From assembly GCA_015075175.1 (NCBI GenBank), contig JABTUV010000016.1:1-64000 (forward strand): DNA of 64,000 bases. The letters are read 5' to 3'. The DNA comes from a bacterium. GTDB taxonomy: Bacteria > Hinthialibacterota > Hinthialibacteria > H5-UNCL2. Below the pieces are notes generated by a model. That model made no database searches and had not been told where the DNA came from. It saw nothing but the letters and a program-made list of their open reading frames with translations. How positions within the stretch are numbered: the first letter of the stretch is position 1; the number at the start of each line of letters is the position of its first letter. Below, piece after piece: positions 45,506 through 56,300 of the stretch. The position numbers were made by a program, and so were the translations under genes.

Positions 45506-46793
45506 TGGCCTTTGGATGTCCGACAATGCCTTTCTGTGGTATTCTAAACAACTTACGGCTTCCGTCAAGTTTACCCGAATTTGCCGGTGGTTGCCGCTCG
45601 TTGTCGCCTTGTGCCGCCTGACTGCTACCAATATGCTGCCGTTTTGCCGCCGTTTTGCGCTCCTGGACGGCAGCAGGAAAAACCGCTGCAACCCCCGGCA
45701 GAGCCTCCAGCGCCCGCTGCCGATCCACCAGTTCCACGTGCGCATGTCGCCCCAGAGTCAGTTCCGGGGTGGAGTGGCGGGCCAGCTCCTGCGCGACCTT
45801 GACGCCCACCTTGGCATTCACCAGGTGGGTGATGTAGGTGTGCCGCAACGCGTGAAAGTCCACGATGCGGTTGCCTGCGTCCTTTTGGGCGATTCCAGCC
45901 GCCGCCAGGTCGATGCATATCATTTTGGCGGCCCTCTCCGGCAGGTTCAGGACCGGGCCCTCCTCAGGCCTTCCCTGCAACCAGACTTTCAGCAGCGCGG
46001 CCAAGTCCGCCCGAATCGGTTGGACATCGCACCGACGGTGTTTGCTGTAACCAGCCTCAATCGTGATCGTCGGCGAGTCGTCGTCCAACTCGAACGAGGA
46101 CTTCGTGAGGCTGCGCAATTCGCTGACGCGGAATCCCGTGCCTGCCGCGAGACGATAGGCCATGGCGCGGTCCTTGCCTTCCATGCCCAGCACCGGACCG
46201 GACGTCTCCGCCGCGGCGACGAGGTCTTGCAGCTCCTCCGGGGTCAACGCCCTTCGCTTGTAGCGCGGGTCCAGTTTGACGTTATAGCCGGGGAGATGCA
46301 CCAGGTTGTCTTCGGGAACACGGCCGTCTCGCCATAGCCACCGCGAGAACTGCTTCACGGCGCGAAGAACGCGGTTGCAGGTCTGCAACGACGTTCCCTG
46401 GTCCCGTTTCGCTCCTATCGCGCTTTGCACTTTGGCGGGAGTGAGGTCCGTGATGTTCCCGGCGTGGCATGAAGCAAGCAGCCGTTCGGCCCGGGAGACG
46501 ACCAAGTTGGCTTGTTTGTTCGTGACGCCCTTGGAAAGCAGGGATTGCTTCCATTCTTTGAGGTGCTCTTTGAGAGGCCGGCGTCCCTCCGACGCGTAGC
46601 GCGCCGTTTTGACATCGATAATGCCGGCCCGCCGTAGCGCGACGGTCATCTCAAGGTCGGCCGCCATGATCTCGGTGGTTTCGCGATCACGCGTGCCTCG
46701 CACGCGTATGCGACGACCGTTCTCGTCGGAGTATTCGAAGCAAAAGGAACCCTTGCGATTCGCTCTCCCGCCGCGTTTGAAAATGCTCGCCAT
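45441..46793 (-). CDS. Tyrosine recombinase/integrase, catalytic Tyr replaced by His
   Basis: This 450-residue phage-type integrase has an N-terminal SAM-like core-binding domain (about residues 65-165). Its catalytic domain has the first Arg in AAGTGFRVSELRSL and the His-Leu-Arg-His box as FHALRHTYITHLV. Near the end, where related integrases read GRYAHV with the nucleophile Tyr, this one reads STPELTLGRHAHVELVD, so the Tyr is His (CAT). If correct, it cannot cut DNA. The C-terminus runs antisense into tRNA-Thr, as is usual for integrases next to their att site. Confidence 0.85.
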   Translation of the reverse strand: MASIFKRGGRANRKGSFCFEYSDENGRRIRVRGTRDRETTEIMAADLEMTVALRRAGIIDVKTARYASEGRRPLKEHLKEWKQSLLSKGVTNKQANLVVSRAERLLASCHAGNITDLTPAKVQSAIGAKRDQGTSLQTCNRVLRAVKQFSRWLWRDGRVPEDNLVHLPGYNVKLDPRYKRRALTPEELQDLVAAAETSGPVLGMEGKDRAMAYRLAAGTGFRVSELRSLTKSSFELDDDSPTITIEAGYSKHRRCDVQPIRADLAALLKVWLQGRPEEGPVLNLPERAAKMICIDLAAAGIAQKDAGNRIVDFHALRHTYITHLVNAKVGVKVAQELARHSTPELTLGRHAHVELVDRQRALEALPGVAAVFPAAVQERKTAAKRQHIGSSQAAQGDNERQPPANSGKLDGSRKLFRIPQKGIVGHPKAMEPRGGLEPPTGGLRNRCSTG

Positions 46794-46875
46794 GACTGAC
46801 TCCTGTTACCTTGTGGAGAATTCTCTCCCATGGAATTCCCGATTTCAAGGGATGCTTTCCCGTACCCCGGCTGAT

Positions 46876-47109
46876 TCACCAGCACCGGCTATCCAGCCAG
46901 GTGTCCACGGTTTCACGGCGCCACCGCACCACCCGCCCCTCCCGGAGGTCGGGGTGGGGGAGTCTCCCTGATGACACCCACCGCCAGTATGTGCGCACGC
47001 CGATGGTGAGGATTCGGGGGATTTCGGATGGCTTGAGCAGCGACTGCATGCCGCTCGAGGTGGCAGGGTTCGAGGGGCTGTCGAGTATGTCCTTGGGTTT
47101 CGTTGTCAC
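46876..47109 (-). CDS. Excisionase / AlpA-like winged-helix DNA-binding protein
   Basis: A 77-residue protein has the MerR-type helix-turn-helix of excisionases: LLKPSEIPRILTIGVRTYWR, then WVSSGRLPHPDLREGRVVRW and ETVDTWL. I choose the GTG start at 47109, where the TGA of the integrase remnant overlaps it (GTGA) and GGGAG lies upstream. An internal ATG (MQSLLKP) could also be used. Such proteins direct excision or regulate the element. It lies 82 bases upstream of the integrase start codon. Confidence 0.7.
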   Translation of the reverse strand: MTTKPKDILDSPSNPATSSGMQSLLKPSEIPRILTIGVRTYWRWVSSGRLPHPDLREGRVVRWRRETVDTWLDSRCW

Positions 47110-47871
47110 GTCGGTTGCTCCCGTGAGATGTAATGCTTTCTCTTGAGGCGTTCTGCGTCCTCCGGTGGCACTGATGGCTGCTTGGCCGCGTGTTTCCGAT
47201 GGACCGGGGTGTTTTCTCGTGTTGGGCATGTGCCGTCCTCACTTGCTCTGTTTGTTTTCCAGGTGTCCGTTGGTCTTCCGACGGATAGGGCAGTTGGGGT
47301 CGCAGAAGAGTTGCACCGTCGTCTCTTCACGAATCGCCGGCGCTTGGCCAGGTTGAAGATCGTGCGCAGGAACATCAGCTCGTTGTTCAACGTTCTCGGC
47401 GTGACGCCATTGCGGCTGCGCGTGTTGGGATGCCCATTGGGAGAGATGCGCTCCCGCCGGCGGAAGTCCTTATAGCGCTCGATCAGCCGGGGATCGACCT
47501 GGTCCAAGTACTTCAGGTACCCGTCGCCGGCCTGGATGAACTCGGTGAATTTGGTGAACACGCCGCAGTATCGCGTGATGGTTTTGGGCGCCTTGTTCTC
47601 GGTCGAGAGGAAGTCTTCCAGTTGCTCCCTAAACGCCGTGATTGATCAGGATGCGCTTCAACTCCTTGTCCGGGTCGAGGAGCCCACCGCACTGCTTCTC
47701 GAGGCGGGCTTCTACCTCGCCCATCGCCAGCTCGGCAGTGCGCTTGTTGCGGCCAATCCGCCGGCGTATCTTCTTGCCCCGGAGGTCGTAGCAAAAGACG
47801 TAACAGGTGCCGGCGCCCCCAGGCTTCTTTTCCTCAGAGTAGAAGTGGTTGTCGGCCTTGGAACGGAACAT
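47106..47871 (-). pseudogene. Integrase remnant (N-terminal half only)
   Basis: The start MFRSKADNHFYSEEKKPGGA leads an Arm-type DNA-binding domain (CYVFCYDLRGKKIRRRIGRN). A one-base shift near 47630 leads to DFLSTENKAPKTITRYCGVF and a core-binding domain (NGVTPRTLNNELMFLRTIFN). The catalytic Arg, HxxR and Tyr are absent. After FVKRRRC the sequence no longer looks like an integrase. The reading frame ends in the GTGA overlap with the excisionase gene. Confidence 0.65.
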
Positions 47872-48046
47872 CAGGGTGGCCCTCGTGAGTGCCGCTCCGG
47901 AGAGAACTCCCGATCAGGTTCGGAAAAATTCCGTCACTGGAAGGCATCCGATGTCAACCTAAATTAGGCGTTTTATAGGCACTCGAGTTTGGGTGCTTGG
48001 AACTAAATGGCTTGAAAATAAGGGGTTAAGTCTTGCAAGAAACGTA

Positions 48047-48140
<94 letters not shown>

Positions 48141-48149
48141 CTATCGGCG

Positions 48150-48177
48150 AGAATACCACGGTTCGGTCCGTTGTAAA
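48150..48177 (-). promoter_or_regulatory. Sigma-70 promoter of tRNA-Ser
   Basis: On the minus strand TTTACA (48177-48172) and TATTCT (48155-48150) have a 16-base spacer, with the -10 ending nine bases before the tRNA 5' end. Confidence 0.6.
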
Positions 48178-48313
48178 GTGCGTGCGTAACGTCGTCTCCC
48201 GCCGCACGCAACTGCGACCCAACGCTGCAGGTCCCCGGGGCGTGAGACGCGCGCAACTTGCGCGTCCTTTTAATCGAAGGCGCCAACCGACGCGGGAACA
48301 TGCTACGAGAAAC

Positions 48314-48631
48314 CTGTCATTTCGACCGAAGGGAGAAATCCTGTTCGCTGCTTTCGGGCGGGCACAGGAGGCCGGGAGAGATTTCTCCCTGCGGTCGAAA
48401 TGACAGCGATGCAAGGCTGACCAGAGCGAGGTGGTGCTTTGCGAGTCCGTACGAGTTCTCCCTGCGGTCGTTATGACAGCAATGCAAGGCTGACCAGAGC
48501 GAGGTGGTGCTTTGCGAGTCCGTACGATTTCTCCCTGCGGTCGAAATGACAGCAATGCAAGGCTGACCAGAGCGAGGTGGTGCTTTGCGAGTCCGTACGA
48601 TTTCTCCCTGCGGTCGAAATGACAGCGATGC
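48314..48631. repeat. CTGTCATTTCGACCG inverted repeat followed by a three-copy 73-bp tandem repeat
   Basis: The arm 48314-48340 pairs with 48380-48406 (one mismatch in 27). From 48383 a 73-bp unit occurs three times (48383, 48456, 48529) and partly again (48602). The unit begins TTCTCCCTGCGGTCGAAATG and includes GCAAGGCTGACCAGAGCGAG and GTGGTGCTTTGCGAGTCCGT. No gene is supported between tRNA-Ser and dnaG. Confidence 0.9.
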
Positions 48632-48802
48632 AAGGGGGCGTGAGCCGCGAGGACTCCTCATACGGGCCTCGGTCCCACGTTCCGGGACCGTGCCCTCGCG
48701 TCCTTCCGTTCCCGGACGGGGGCGGCTTCCGACCGCTCTCTTGTGACTTAAGTGCAATAAATTCATGTAATTATGCGCAGAACAAAGGTTCCTCTTGTAT
48801 TC

Positions 48803-48830
48803 TTGTTGCCGCCGGCTTATGTTGTACGAT
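48803..48830 (+). promoter_or_regulatory. Candidate promoter for dnaG-rpoD
   Basis: TTGTTG (48803-48808) and TACGAT (48825-48830) have a 16-base spacer in an AT-rich patch. The dnaG start is 76 bases downstream of the -10. Confidence 0.4.
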
Positions 48831-48905
48831 TCTAACCCCTGCGCTGCGCGGGGGATGCCGGGGAGCCGGCGGTAGGGCCGTGCCGCCGTAAGAGCGAGAC
48901 AATCC

Positions 48906-50873
48906 GTGGCGAAAATCAGCGCGCGCTGCATCGAGCGGATCAAGGCCGACAACGACCTCGTCGAGGTCGTCGGCCAGTACGTTCAACTGCGGCGCGTGGG
49001 CAATCGCTGGGTCGGCCTGTGCCCGTTCCACGCCGACAGCCAACCCTCGTTTTACGTCTCCCCCGACCTCGGCGACCACGGCCTTTTCAAGTGCTTTGGT
49101 TGTGGCACGGGCGGGGACGCGATAAAATTTATCCAGTTGAAGGAGTCGCTCTCCTACGTCGACGCGGTGCAGGCCCTGGCCGACCGCCGGGGCATCACGT
49201 TGGAGTGGGAAGGCGGCCGCAGTGAACGTCCCACGGCGGGTCGATACGACCTTCTGGAGTGGGCGATGCAGCAGTATGAGGGGGCGCTGTGGGGCGCCGG
49301 GGGTAAGGCCGCGCGCGACCTGCTCTCCCGCCGCCAGGTTTCGGAAGAGACCGCCCGCCGGTTCCGGCTCGGGTTCGCACCCGCCGGCTGGACTTTTCTG
49401 GCCGACGCCGCGCGCCGCAAGGGACTGGATCTCTCCGCGCTGGAGAAACTGGGCCTCCTGGTCAAAAGCCAGGAAAAAAACTCGTTCCGCGACCGCTTCC
49501 ACGGTCGGCTCATGTTTCCCGTCTGGAACGCCATGGGCCGCGTGGTCGGCTTCGGCGGCCGCGCCATGAGCGACGAGGACCAGCCCAAGTATCTCAACAG
49601 CCCGGAGTCCGACCTCTTCGCCAAGCGGCAACTCCTCTACGCGCTGCATCTGGCGCGCGACGCCATCCGCAAGGAGAACGTGGTCCTCCTGTGCGAAGGC
49701 TACATGGACGCCATCGCCTTGCACCAGGCGGGATTCGCCAACACCGTCGCCGGCTTGGGTACGGCCCTGACCGAGTACCACGTGCGCACCCTCAAGCGGC
49801 TGGCGGGCGAGGTCGTCCTGGTCTACGACAGCGACGCGGCGGGCCGCAAGGCGACCGCCAAAGCCATCGACCTCTTCCTCAAGGAAGAGGTCCCCACGCG
49901 GGTCGTGGAGTTTGGAGAGGGGGAGGATCCGGACGATTTTGTAAGAAAGCACGGCGCCGCGGCCCTGCGGCAGCGGCTCGGCACGGCCCCCGACGCCTTC
50001 GACTATACGCTGGAGGCGGCCCTGCGCGGCAAGAACCTGGCCTCCAGCCAGGACGTGTCGGAGGTCGTCCGCGAAGTGGGGCGGGTCCTGGCGGGAATGC
50101 CCTCGACCGTCGTGCGGGTGCGAAATCGGGACAAGCTGGCGGCGCGGCTGGGCGCCGGCGACGAGGCGGCCCTTGTCAGCATGGCCATCACCCCCGAGCG
50201 CGCCGCCCGCATTCAGGCCGACCGGCTGGCGGAAATCCTCCAGGTCGACGTCAAAGTCGTGCAGCGCGAGCTGGTCCGGCATGGCGTCAACTTGGGCGCG
50301 GTTCAGCCCCGCAAGGGCGGCAAACCGTTCCCGCGCCATCGCAAGGGCGGTTACCAACCCTGGGAGCAGCCGGGTGCGCCCATCCCCGCCAAGCAGCCGC
50401 CAGCCGACCCGGCCCTGTCGGCCCGCAAGGGACTCCTGGCCCTGCTGCTCATGGGCTATCGCGATGCATCGCTGCAAGCCTTCTGGCTGGGTCGAGATGG
50501 ACGCGAGGTGCTGCATCGGATTCTGGCGTGGTGCGGCGAGCAGCCGCCGCCCGAGCATCCCTTGGACCGATGGATCGACCGTCTGGCCAAGGCACTCAGC
50601 GCCGGGCAGCAACCGGACCTGTCGCCGGTACTCTCTTCCGAGGGAGAAGATGGACAAGTGCTTTCTGAGGCATTTTATGGTATTTCCACTCCGGAGACCG
50701 CGATGCGGGAGATCGAGGATTACTTGTCGATCTTAAGAACGTTGCAGCAGGAGAAAGCCGTGCGGGAACTGGAACAACGGCTGCGTGCCCCGCAGCCTCC
50801 CAGTCGCGCCGAGGCGCTGGAGTTGGAGAAAAAGCTTCACCGAATTGAGGCGGAGAAGCGTCAGTATCTTTGA
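48906..50873 (+). CDS. dnaG: DNA primase
   Basis: This 655-residue enzyme makes RNA primers at the replication fork. The N-terminal zinc finger is VGLCPFHADSQPSFYVSPD with KCFGCGTGGDAIKF. The RNA polymerase domain follows: YLNSPESDLFAKRQLLYAL, LLCEGYMDAIALHQAG, GLGTALTEYHV and the Toprim acidic motif VVLVYDSDAAGRKATAKAID. The C-terminal third is the poorly conserved DnaB-binding region and ends in a charged helix. The start is GTG. rpoD begins 50 bases after the stop, so the two form an operon like the macromolecular-synthesis operon, without rpsU. Confidence 0.96.
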   Translation: MAKISARCIERIKADNDLVEVVGQYVQLRRVGNRWVGLCPFHADSQPSFYVSPDLGDHGLFKCFGCGTGGDAIKFIQLKESLSYVDAVQALADRRGITLEWEGGRSERPTAGRYDLLEWAMQQYEGALWGAGGKAARDLLSRRQVSEETARRFRLGFAPAGWTFLADAARRKGLDLSALEKLGLLVKSQEKNSFRDRFHGRLMFPVWNAMGRVVGFGGRAMSDEDQPKYLNSPESDLFAKRQLLYALHLARDAIRKENVVLLCEGYMDAIALHQAGFANTVAGLGTALTEYHVRTLKRLAGEVVLVYDSDAAGRKATAKAIDLFLKEEVPTRVVEFGEGEDPDDFVRKHGAAALRQRLGTAPDAFDYTLEAALRGKNLASSQDVSEVVREVGRVLAGMPSTVVRVRNRDKLAARLGAGDEAALVSMAITPERAARIQADRLAEILQVDVKVVQRELVRHGVNLGAVQPRKGGKPFPRHRKGGYQPWEQPGAPIPAKQPPADPALSARKGLLALLLMGYRDASLQAFWLGRDGREVLHRILAWCGEQPPPEHPLDRWIDRLAKALSAGQQPDLSPVLSSEGEDGQVLSEAFYGISTPETAMREIEDYLSILRTLQQEKAVRELEQRLRAPQPPSRAEALELEKKLHRIEAEKRQYL

Positions 50874-50923
50874 TGAGGTCAATTCACAGCGACGCGATTG
50901 CGCCGCGCAGGGAGAGGAACCGG

Positions 50924-53219
50924 ATGGGTGGAGAGAGCAAGACGCGGAAAGCGACCCGCGGCGCCAAGGCGCGTGCGGCGAGCCGAGGCAAGGGCAAGGC
51001 GCAGGTTCCCAAGGCGGCCGGCACGCGCCCGCGCAAGCCGACGGCCCCCGCCACGGCCCGCGTCAAGGCACCCAGGCGTCCCAAGGCGCGCAAGTCCACC
51101 GTCGAACGTATCGTGCCAACGTCAGACAAGACCCTCCCGAAGGCAAAGGGCCTTCTCAGGACATGCAGAAAAACCCGCTTCAATCCCTTCCGAGACCAGC
51201 CCCGTGCTCGAGGTGAAGCCAGCGCCCGCGCCTAAGAAGGCGACTGAACTGCCCGCGGCCTTGCGCAAGCCGGCCCGCAAGAGCAAGGCCAGGCGCGTCG
51301 CGGTCCTGCCCGCCGCCACGACCGCCAAAACCAAGCTGCTCAAGGAGCACATGGCCGCGCAGAAGGAGGCCGACCGGCTGGAGCGTATGGGGCGCGTTCC
51401 CGACGAGGAGGAACTGGACCTGGTCGAGCCTGGCCACGAGGAGCCTGAGGACGGGGAGAGTCGCGCCCAGATCACCCGCAAGTATGCGACCGAGCTGCGC
51501 GATCTGGCCAAAATCCGCGACAAGGAGGGGCGCGTCACTTATGACGACGTCAACCGCGTCCTCTCCAAGTCCGACGTCGAAGTCTCCGGCGACGAGCTGG
51601 ACGACTTCTTCGACACGTTGGACGACATGGACATCAACGTGGTGGACACGGCGGAGCGCGACGAGGAGGAGGACTCCTCGCGGGCGCTGCCGGCGGTTCC
51701 CGAAGAGACGCAGTTGTCCAGCGCGGAGCGCCCGCGCTCCGACGACCTGGTGCGCATGTATCTGCGCGAGATGGGGCGCGTGCCGCTTTTGACCCGCGAG
51801 GAGGAAGTCATCCTGGCCAAGCGCATCGAGAGCGGCCGCTTCAAGATCGGACGCGCCATCGCGCCATATCCCATGACCCTCTCCGAAATCGAGCGCATCC
51901 TGGAGCGCATCGAGCTGGGCAAGCTCAAACTGGAGGATGCGCTGCAGAACATGGAGCTGGACGACGAAGAGATGGAGGAGGAGCGCAAGCGCACCGTCAA
52001 CATGATCCGCTCCAAGCTGGCGGGCCTGCGCGCCGAGCAGGAGGCGCTGCGCTCGCTGGAAAAACGGCTGAAGAATCCCCGTCTCTCGCCTGCCACGCGC
52101 AGGCGACTCCTGCACGAGTCCATCGGCCACAAGACGCGCGCCGGCAACGTGCTCCTGTCCTGCAAGTTCGACCATGAACTTCTCGGCAAGGTCGCCAAGC
52201 GCATCGTCGGCTTCTACAAGAAACTGGAAAAGGCCCGCTTCGAGATGGCCGAGATCGAGAACTATCTCAAAGTGGACGGCGAGACGCTGGCCTCGCAACT
52301 GGCCAAGATGGAGGAGAGCCGCCGCAAAACCAGCCTCGAGCGCCATTCCGACCTGCCGCGCGAGCGCCTCATGGACCTGGCTCGTCGCCATCGCCGCGCC
52401 CAGGAACTGATCGACAAGGTCGTCGCCGACACCGGCATGAGCATCGAGGACCTCGGCCGCGTCGCCATCGCCGTGCGCAAGGGCGAGGCCATCGCCCACA
52501 AAGCCAAGATGGAGGTGGTCGAGGCCAACCTCCGCCTCGTCGTCTCCATCGCCAAGAATTACACCAACCGCGGCCTGCAGTTTCTCGACTTGATTCAGGA
52601 GGGCAACATCGGACTGATGCGCGCCGTGGACAAGTTCGAGTATCAGCGCGGCTACAAGTTCAGCACCTACGCGACGTGGTGGATTCGGCAGGCCGTCACC
52701 CGCGCCATCGCCGACCAGGCGCGCACCATCCGCATCCCCGTGCACATGATCGAGACCATCAACAAGCTGACGCGGGTCAGCCGCCGGCTGGTGCAGGAGT
52801 TGGGGCGCGAGCCGACGCCCGAGGAGATTTCCACCCGCATGGGCATGTCGGTCGAGAAGGTGCGCGGCGTCTTCAAGATCGCCCAGCAGCCGATCAGTTT
52901 GGAGACGCCCATCGGCGACGAGGGCGACACGCACTTCGGCGATTTCATCGAGGACACCTCGGTGGTCTCGCCGGCCCACGCCACGGCGGAGGAGATTCTG
53001 CGCGATCAGCTGGAGGACGTCTTGACCAGCTTGACGCCGCGCGAGGAGACCGTCCTGCGCCTGCGTTTCGGCATCGGCGACGGTTACGTGCGCACGCTGG
53101 AGGAAGTGGGCAACCGCTTCGGCGTGACGCGTGAGCGCGTCCGCCAGATCGAGACCAAGGCGCTGCGCAAACTGCGCCATCCGATAAGAAGCCGGAAACT
53201 GAAGGACTTTCTGGAGTAG
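50924..53219 (+). CDS. rpoD: Primary sigma factor RpoD (one N-terminal frameshift)
   Basis: This is the housekeeping sigma-70 of about 765 residues. The start [20 protein letters not shown] follows GGAGAGG and opens a very basic Lys/Ala/Pro tail in one frame. The main frame takes over at about 51.15-51.22 kb, so one indel is inferred. Then come region 1.2 ([17 protein letters not shown]), a long non-conserved region, region 2 ([40 protein letters not shown]), region 3 and region 4 ([36 protein letters not shown]). The stop is the TAG of a GTAGTTGCGCAGCG repeat. It follows dnaG. Confidence 0.93.
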
Positions 53220-53352
53220 TTGCGCAGCGCCTTGCCCCGAGTAAGCCAGAAGCCGTATCGAGGGGTGCTGCGCTCATGGCGGCGCTACGGCGAACGGCCC
53301 CCCCGACCCCCCCTTATTGAGGGGGGGCCATCCCGCCAACCCTCTTACAAAG
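53217..53352. repeat. TAGTTGCGCAGC repeat and CCCCCCTTATTGAGGGGGG hairpin
   Basis: The rpoD stop codon opens a TAGTTGCGCAGCGCC repeat. At 53302-53326 CCCCCCTTATTGAGGGGGGG forms a strong hairpin, then CTTACAAAGGGATCAGGG follows. The hairpin lies between the converging rpoD and giant-protein genes and may stop transcription both ways, although no T tract is present. Confidence 0.7.
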
Positions 53353-53355
53353 GGA

Positions 53356-56300
53356 TCAGGGATCGCGGGCGAGGCGGAAGCCCACGTGGGAGAACAGCGG
53401 CAGATCGGGTTGGTAGGCTTCGCGCGCCGCCGAACGACAGCGGCCCGCCGCGCTGCCCCAGCCGCCCCCGCGCACCACCCGCTGCGCGCCCCGCGGCTCG
53501 TCGACCCACGCGGAGCCGTCGTCCGGACGGCCCGCGCCCGAATAGCTCTCGTGCCAGTCGTCCTCGCACCACTCCCACACGTTGCCCGCCATGTCGAACA
53601 GCCCCCGCCCGTTGGGCGACTTGGCGCCCACCACGTGCGCGTAGGCCTGCCCCGCCCCCGCCGCGTTGACCACGTACCAGGCGTACTCCGCGATGGGACT
53701 GTAAAGCGGATCCGGATCATCGCCCCAGTAAAAACGCGTCGTCCCGCCCGCCCGGCAGGCGTACTCCCACTCGGCTTCGCTGGGCAGCCGGAAGCGCCCC
53801 TGTCCCAGGCCATTCAACGCGGCCACAAAAGCCCTGGCGTCGTCCCAGGAGACATACACCGCCGGCGCGTTGGGATCGCTTAAGACATTGGGCTTGCCGG
53901 CCCACGGCGCCGTACCCATGACGGCCTGCCACTGCCCCTGGGTCACTTCGTAACGGCCCAGGTAGAAATCATGCCCGAAGGTAACGGCGTGGCGGGGGTC
54001 TTCGGACGCTTCGCTCTCCTGTTCAGCCGGTGCGCGGCCCATCTGGAAGCCGCCGGCAGGAATCCGCGCCAGAACCAGCGGCGTGGCCCCCTGGGGAAGT
54101 CCGGGCAACAGCAGCGAGACCTCTTCCGGCCCCGGCGTCGCCGTGGCCGTCGGCGTGTCGGTCGGCGTCGGCGTGGCCGTGGGCGTGGCCGTCGGCGTGG
54201 GCGTCATCTCACTCCACGACAGGGCGAAGAGCAACCAATCCAACATGTTGGTCCGCCCGTCGTGGTTCAGGTCGAAAGCCTGTGGATCGCCGCCTCGACC
54301 CTCCAGCATGAGCAAGAGATCGAAGACGTCGACGGATTGATCCTGGTTGAAGTCGGGCCAGCGCGGCGGCGGCAGCGGGGTATACGTCCAGGTCGGCGTC
54401 CTCGTGGCCGTCGGCGTCGGCGTCGGCGTGGACGTGGCGGTCGCCGTGGCGGTCGCCGTGGGCGTGGCGGTACCCGTCCAAGTGGCGGTCTGCGTGGCCG
54501 TCGGTGTGTGCGTGGACGTGCCGGTCGGCGTGGGAGTTGGAGTCGGCGACAGCGTCGCCGTGGGCGTATCGCTCGGCGTACCCGTCGGCGTCGCCGTGTG
54601 ACTGGCCGTGGCGGTCGCCGTGGCCGTGTAGGTCGGCGTGCCCGTCGGAGTATCGGTAGCCGTCGGAGTCGCCGTGGCCGTATCCGTGGGCGTCGGGGTA
54701 CCCGTCGCCGTATCGGTAAAGGTGGGCGTCACCGTGGGCGTCTCCGTCGGGGTGTGGGTGAAACTGGGCGTGGGTGTCGGCGTAAACGTGTAAGTCGGCG
54801 TGTCCGTCGCCGTATCCGTGGGCGTGGGCGTGTCCGTCGCCGTGGGAGTGGGCGTGCCCGTATCCGTCGGCGTGGCCGTGTCCGTGGGCGTGGGCGTGGG
54901 CGTGAAGGTAGGCGTAAACGTGCCCGTGTCCGTCGCCGTCGGCGTGTGGGTCGGCGTGAACGTATTCGTAAACGTCGCGGTCGGCGTCGGCGTGTCGGTA
55001 ATCGTCGGCGTGTCGGTAATCGTCGGCGTGTCGGTCGGCGTGCCCGTCCAGGTCGGCGTAGGCGTGTAGGTCCACACCTTGACCAGAATGGATGCGAACG
55101 AACCCGCCCCCCGCTCGTCCCAGGCCCAGAAGCCCACGTCATAGTCGCCCGGCAACCCGTAACGATGCACCGTCGCCGACTCGACGGTCGCGCTGGAGAC
55201 GGGTGCGAACACGTCGATCTCGTTGACGTGATTGAAGGCCCAACCGTACTCCATGAGGAGACCGTCCACGTCGGTGGCCGCACCCACCAGATCGACGTCC
55301 AGCGGCGCCGGACCCTCCAGCGGCGCGCCGGACAGCGACACCAGCGGCGGCGCGTTGGTCGGCGTCGAGGTAAAGGTGGGCGTGTCGCTCGCCGTGGGCG
55401 TCGGCGTGGGGGTGGGCGTGAACGTATCGGTAAACGTCGCGGTCGGCGTGCGCGTATTCTCCAGGACGAGAATCTCCCGGCTGGCTGCGGCTACCCCGCC
55501 GTGATCGTCAAAGGCCCAGAAAGTGACCACGTGCGTGCCCGGCGGTCCATACAGGCGGAAAATGTCGGAGACCATGGTCGCCGCATTGACGGTGATATAG
55601 AAATCGATCGTGCCCGGGTCCTCGAAAGCCCAGCCGCAGTCGGTAAGAATGCCCGTAGGCGCGGTGGCCGCGGCGACCAGATGCACGTTGAGCGGGGAGC
55701 CGCCGACCAGGGGATCGACGGAGAGCGCGATCGCCGGTCCCGGCTCCACATCCAGCACGCGAATGCCGCCCGCCGGTACCGTCACGCCGAACGGCCCCGA
55801 GTATCGCCCCAGCGCAATGCCCGTTACGCGGTCTCTCGTGTACCACGCCTTACCGGCGGGCGGGGTGATGGTTACGCTGCGGTCGGCGGGGTCCAGCCAG
55901 CCGGGATCGACCAGGATGATCACGTACCGCCCGTCGCCCAACTCCACCTGCTGCGAAAAGACGTCGCCGGTAACGGTGAACGGCAGGGCGGAAGCCTCAG
56001 CGGCCAGATCGAGCAGGATTTGCGTACGCCCCGCCGACAGGCTGTAAGGGGTCGCGCCCTGCGAGAGTCCGTCGCCGTCGGTCGTCCACTCGGTCGTCCA
56101 GGGCGTGCCGGCCGCGGGGGCGTCCGAGCCGGGCAGAAGCGCCACGAAACCCGTGGGCGTGAGCGGAATGTGGTTGTCGAACTGCCGCCGCCGTCCCCAC
56201 AGATAACTGGACAGGTCGGTGTCGCGCGTGGGGGCCATGCCCCAGAAGCAGTCGAGCCGCTCGCAGGCGTAGGCCGCCAGGTCCGATGCGAAGCCCGCCA

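Larger units (their letters stand above)
45480..48046. mobile_element. Decayed integrative element between tRNA-Thr and tRNA-Ser
   Basis: The segment contains the integrase, an excisionase-like gene and a second integrase remnant, all on the minus strand. It begins inside the 3' end of tRNA-Thr. Composition is visibly less GC-rich than the flanks, most clearly at 47.9-48.05 kb. No matching att repeat of the tRNA 3' end is visible before tRNA-Ser, so the right border is uncertain and may have been lost. No cargo, replication or structural genes remain. The 180 bases after 47871 hold no gene. Confidence 0.7.

Noticed and set aside
53302-53326. Classic rho-independent terminator after rpoD
   Set aside because: The hairpin is strong but lacks a T tract on either strand, so I list it only as a repeat hairpin.
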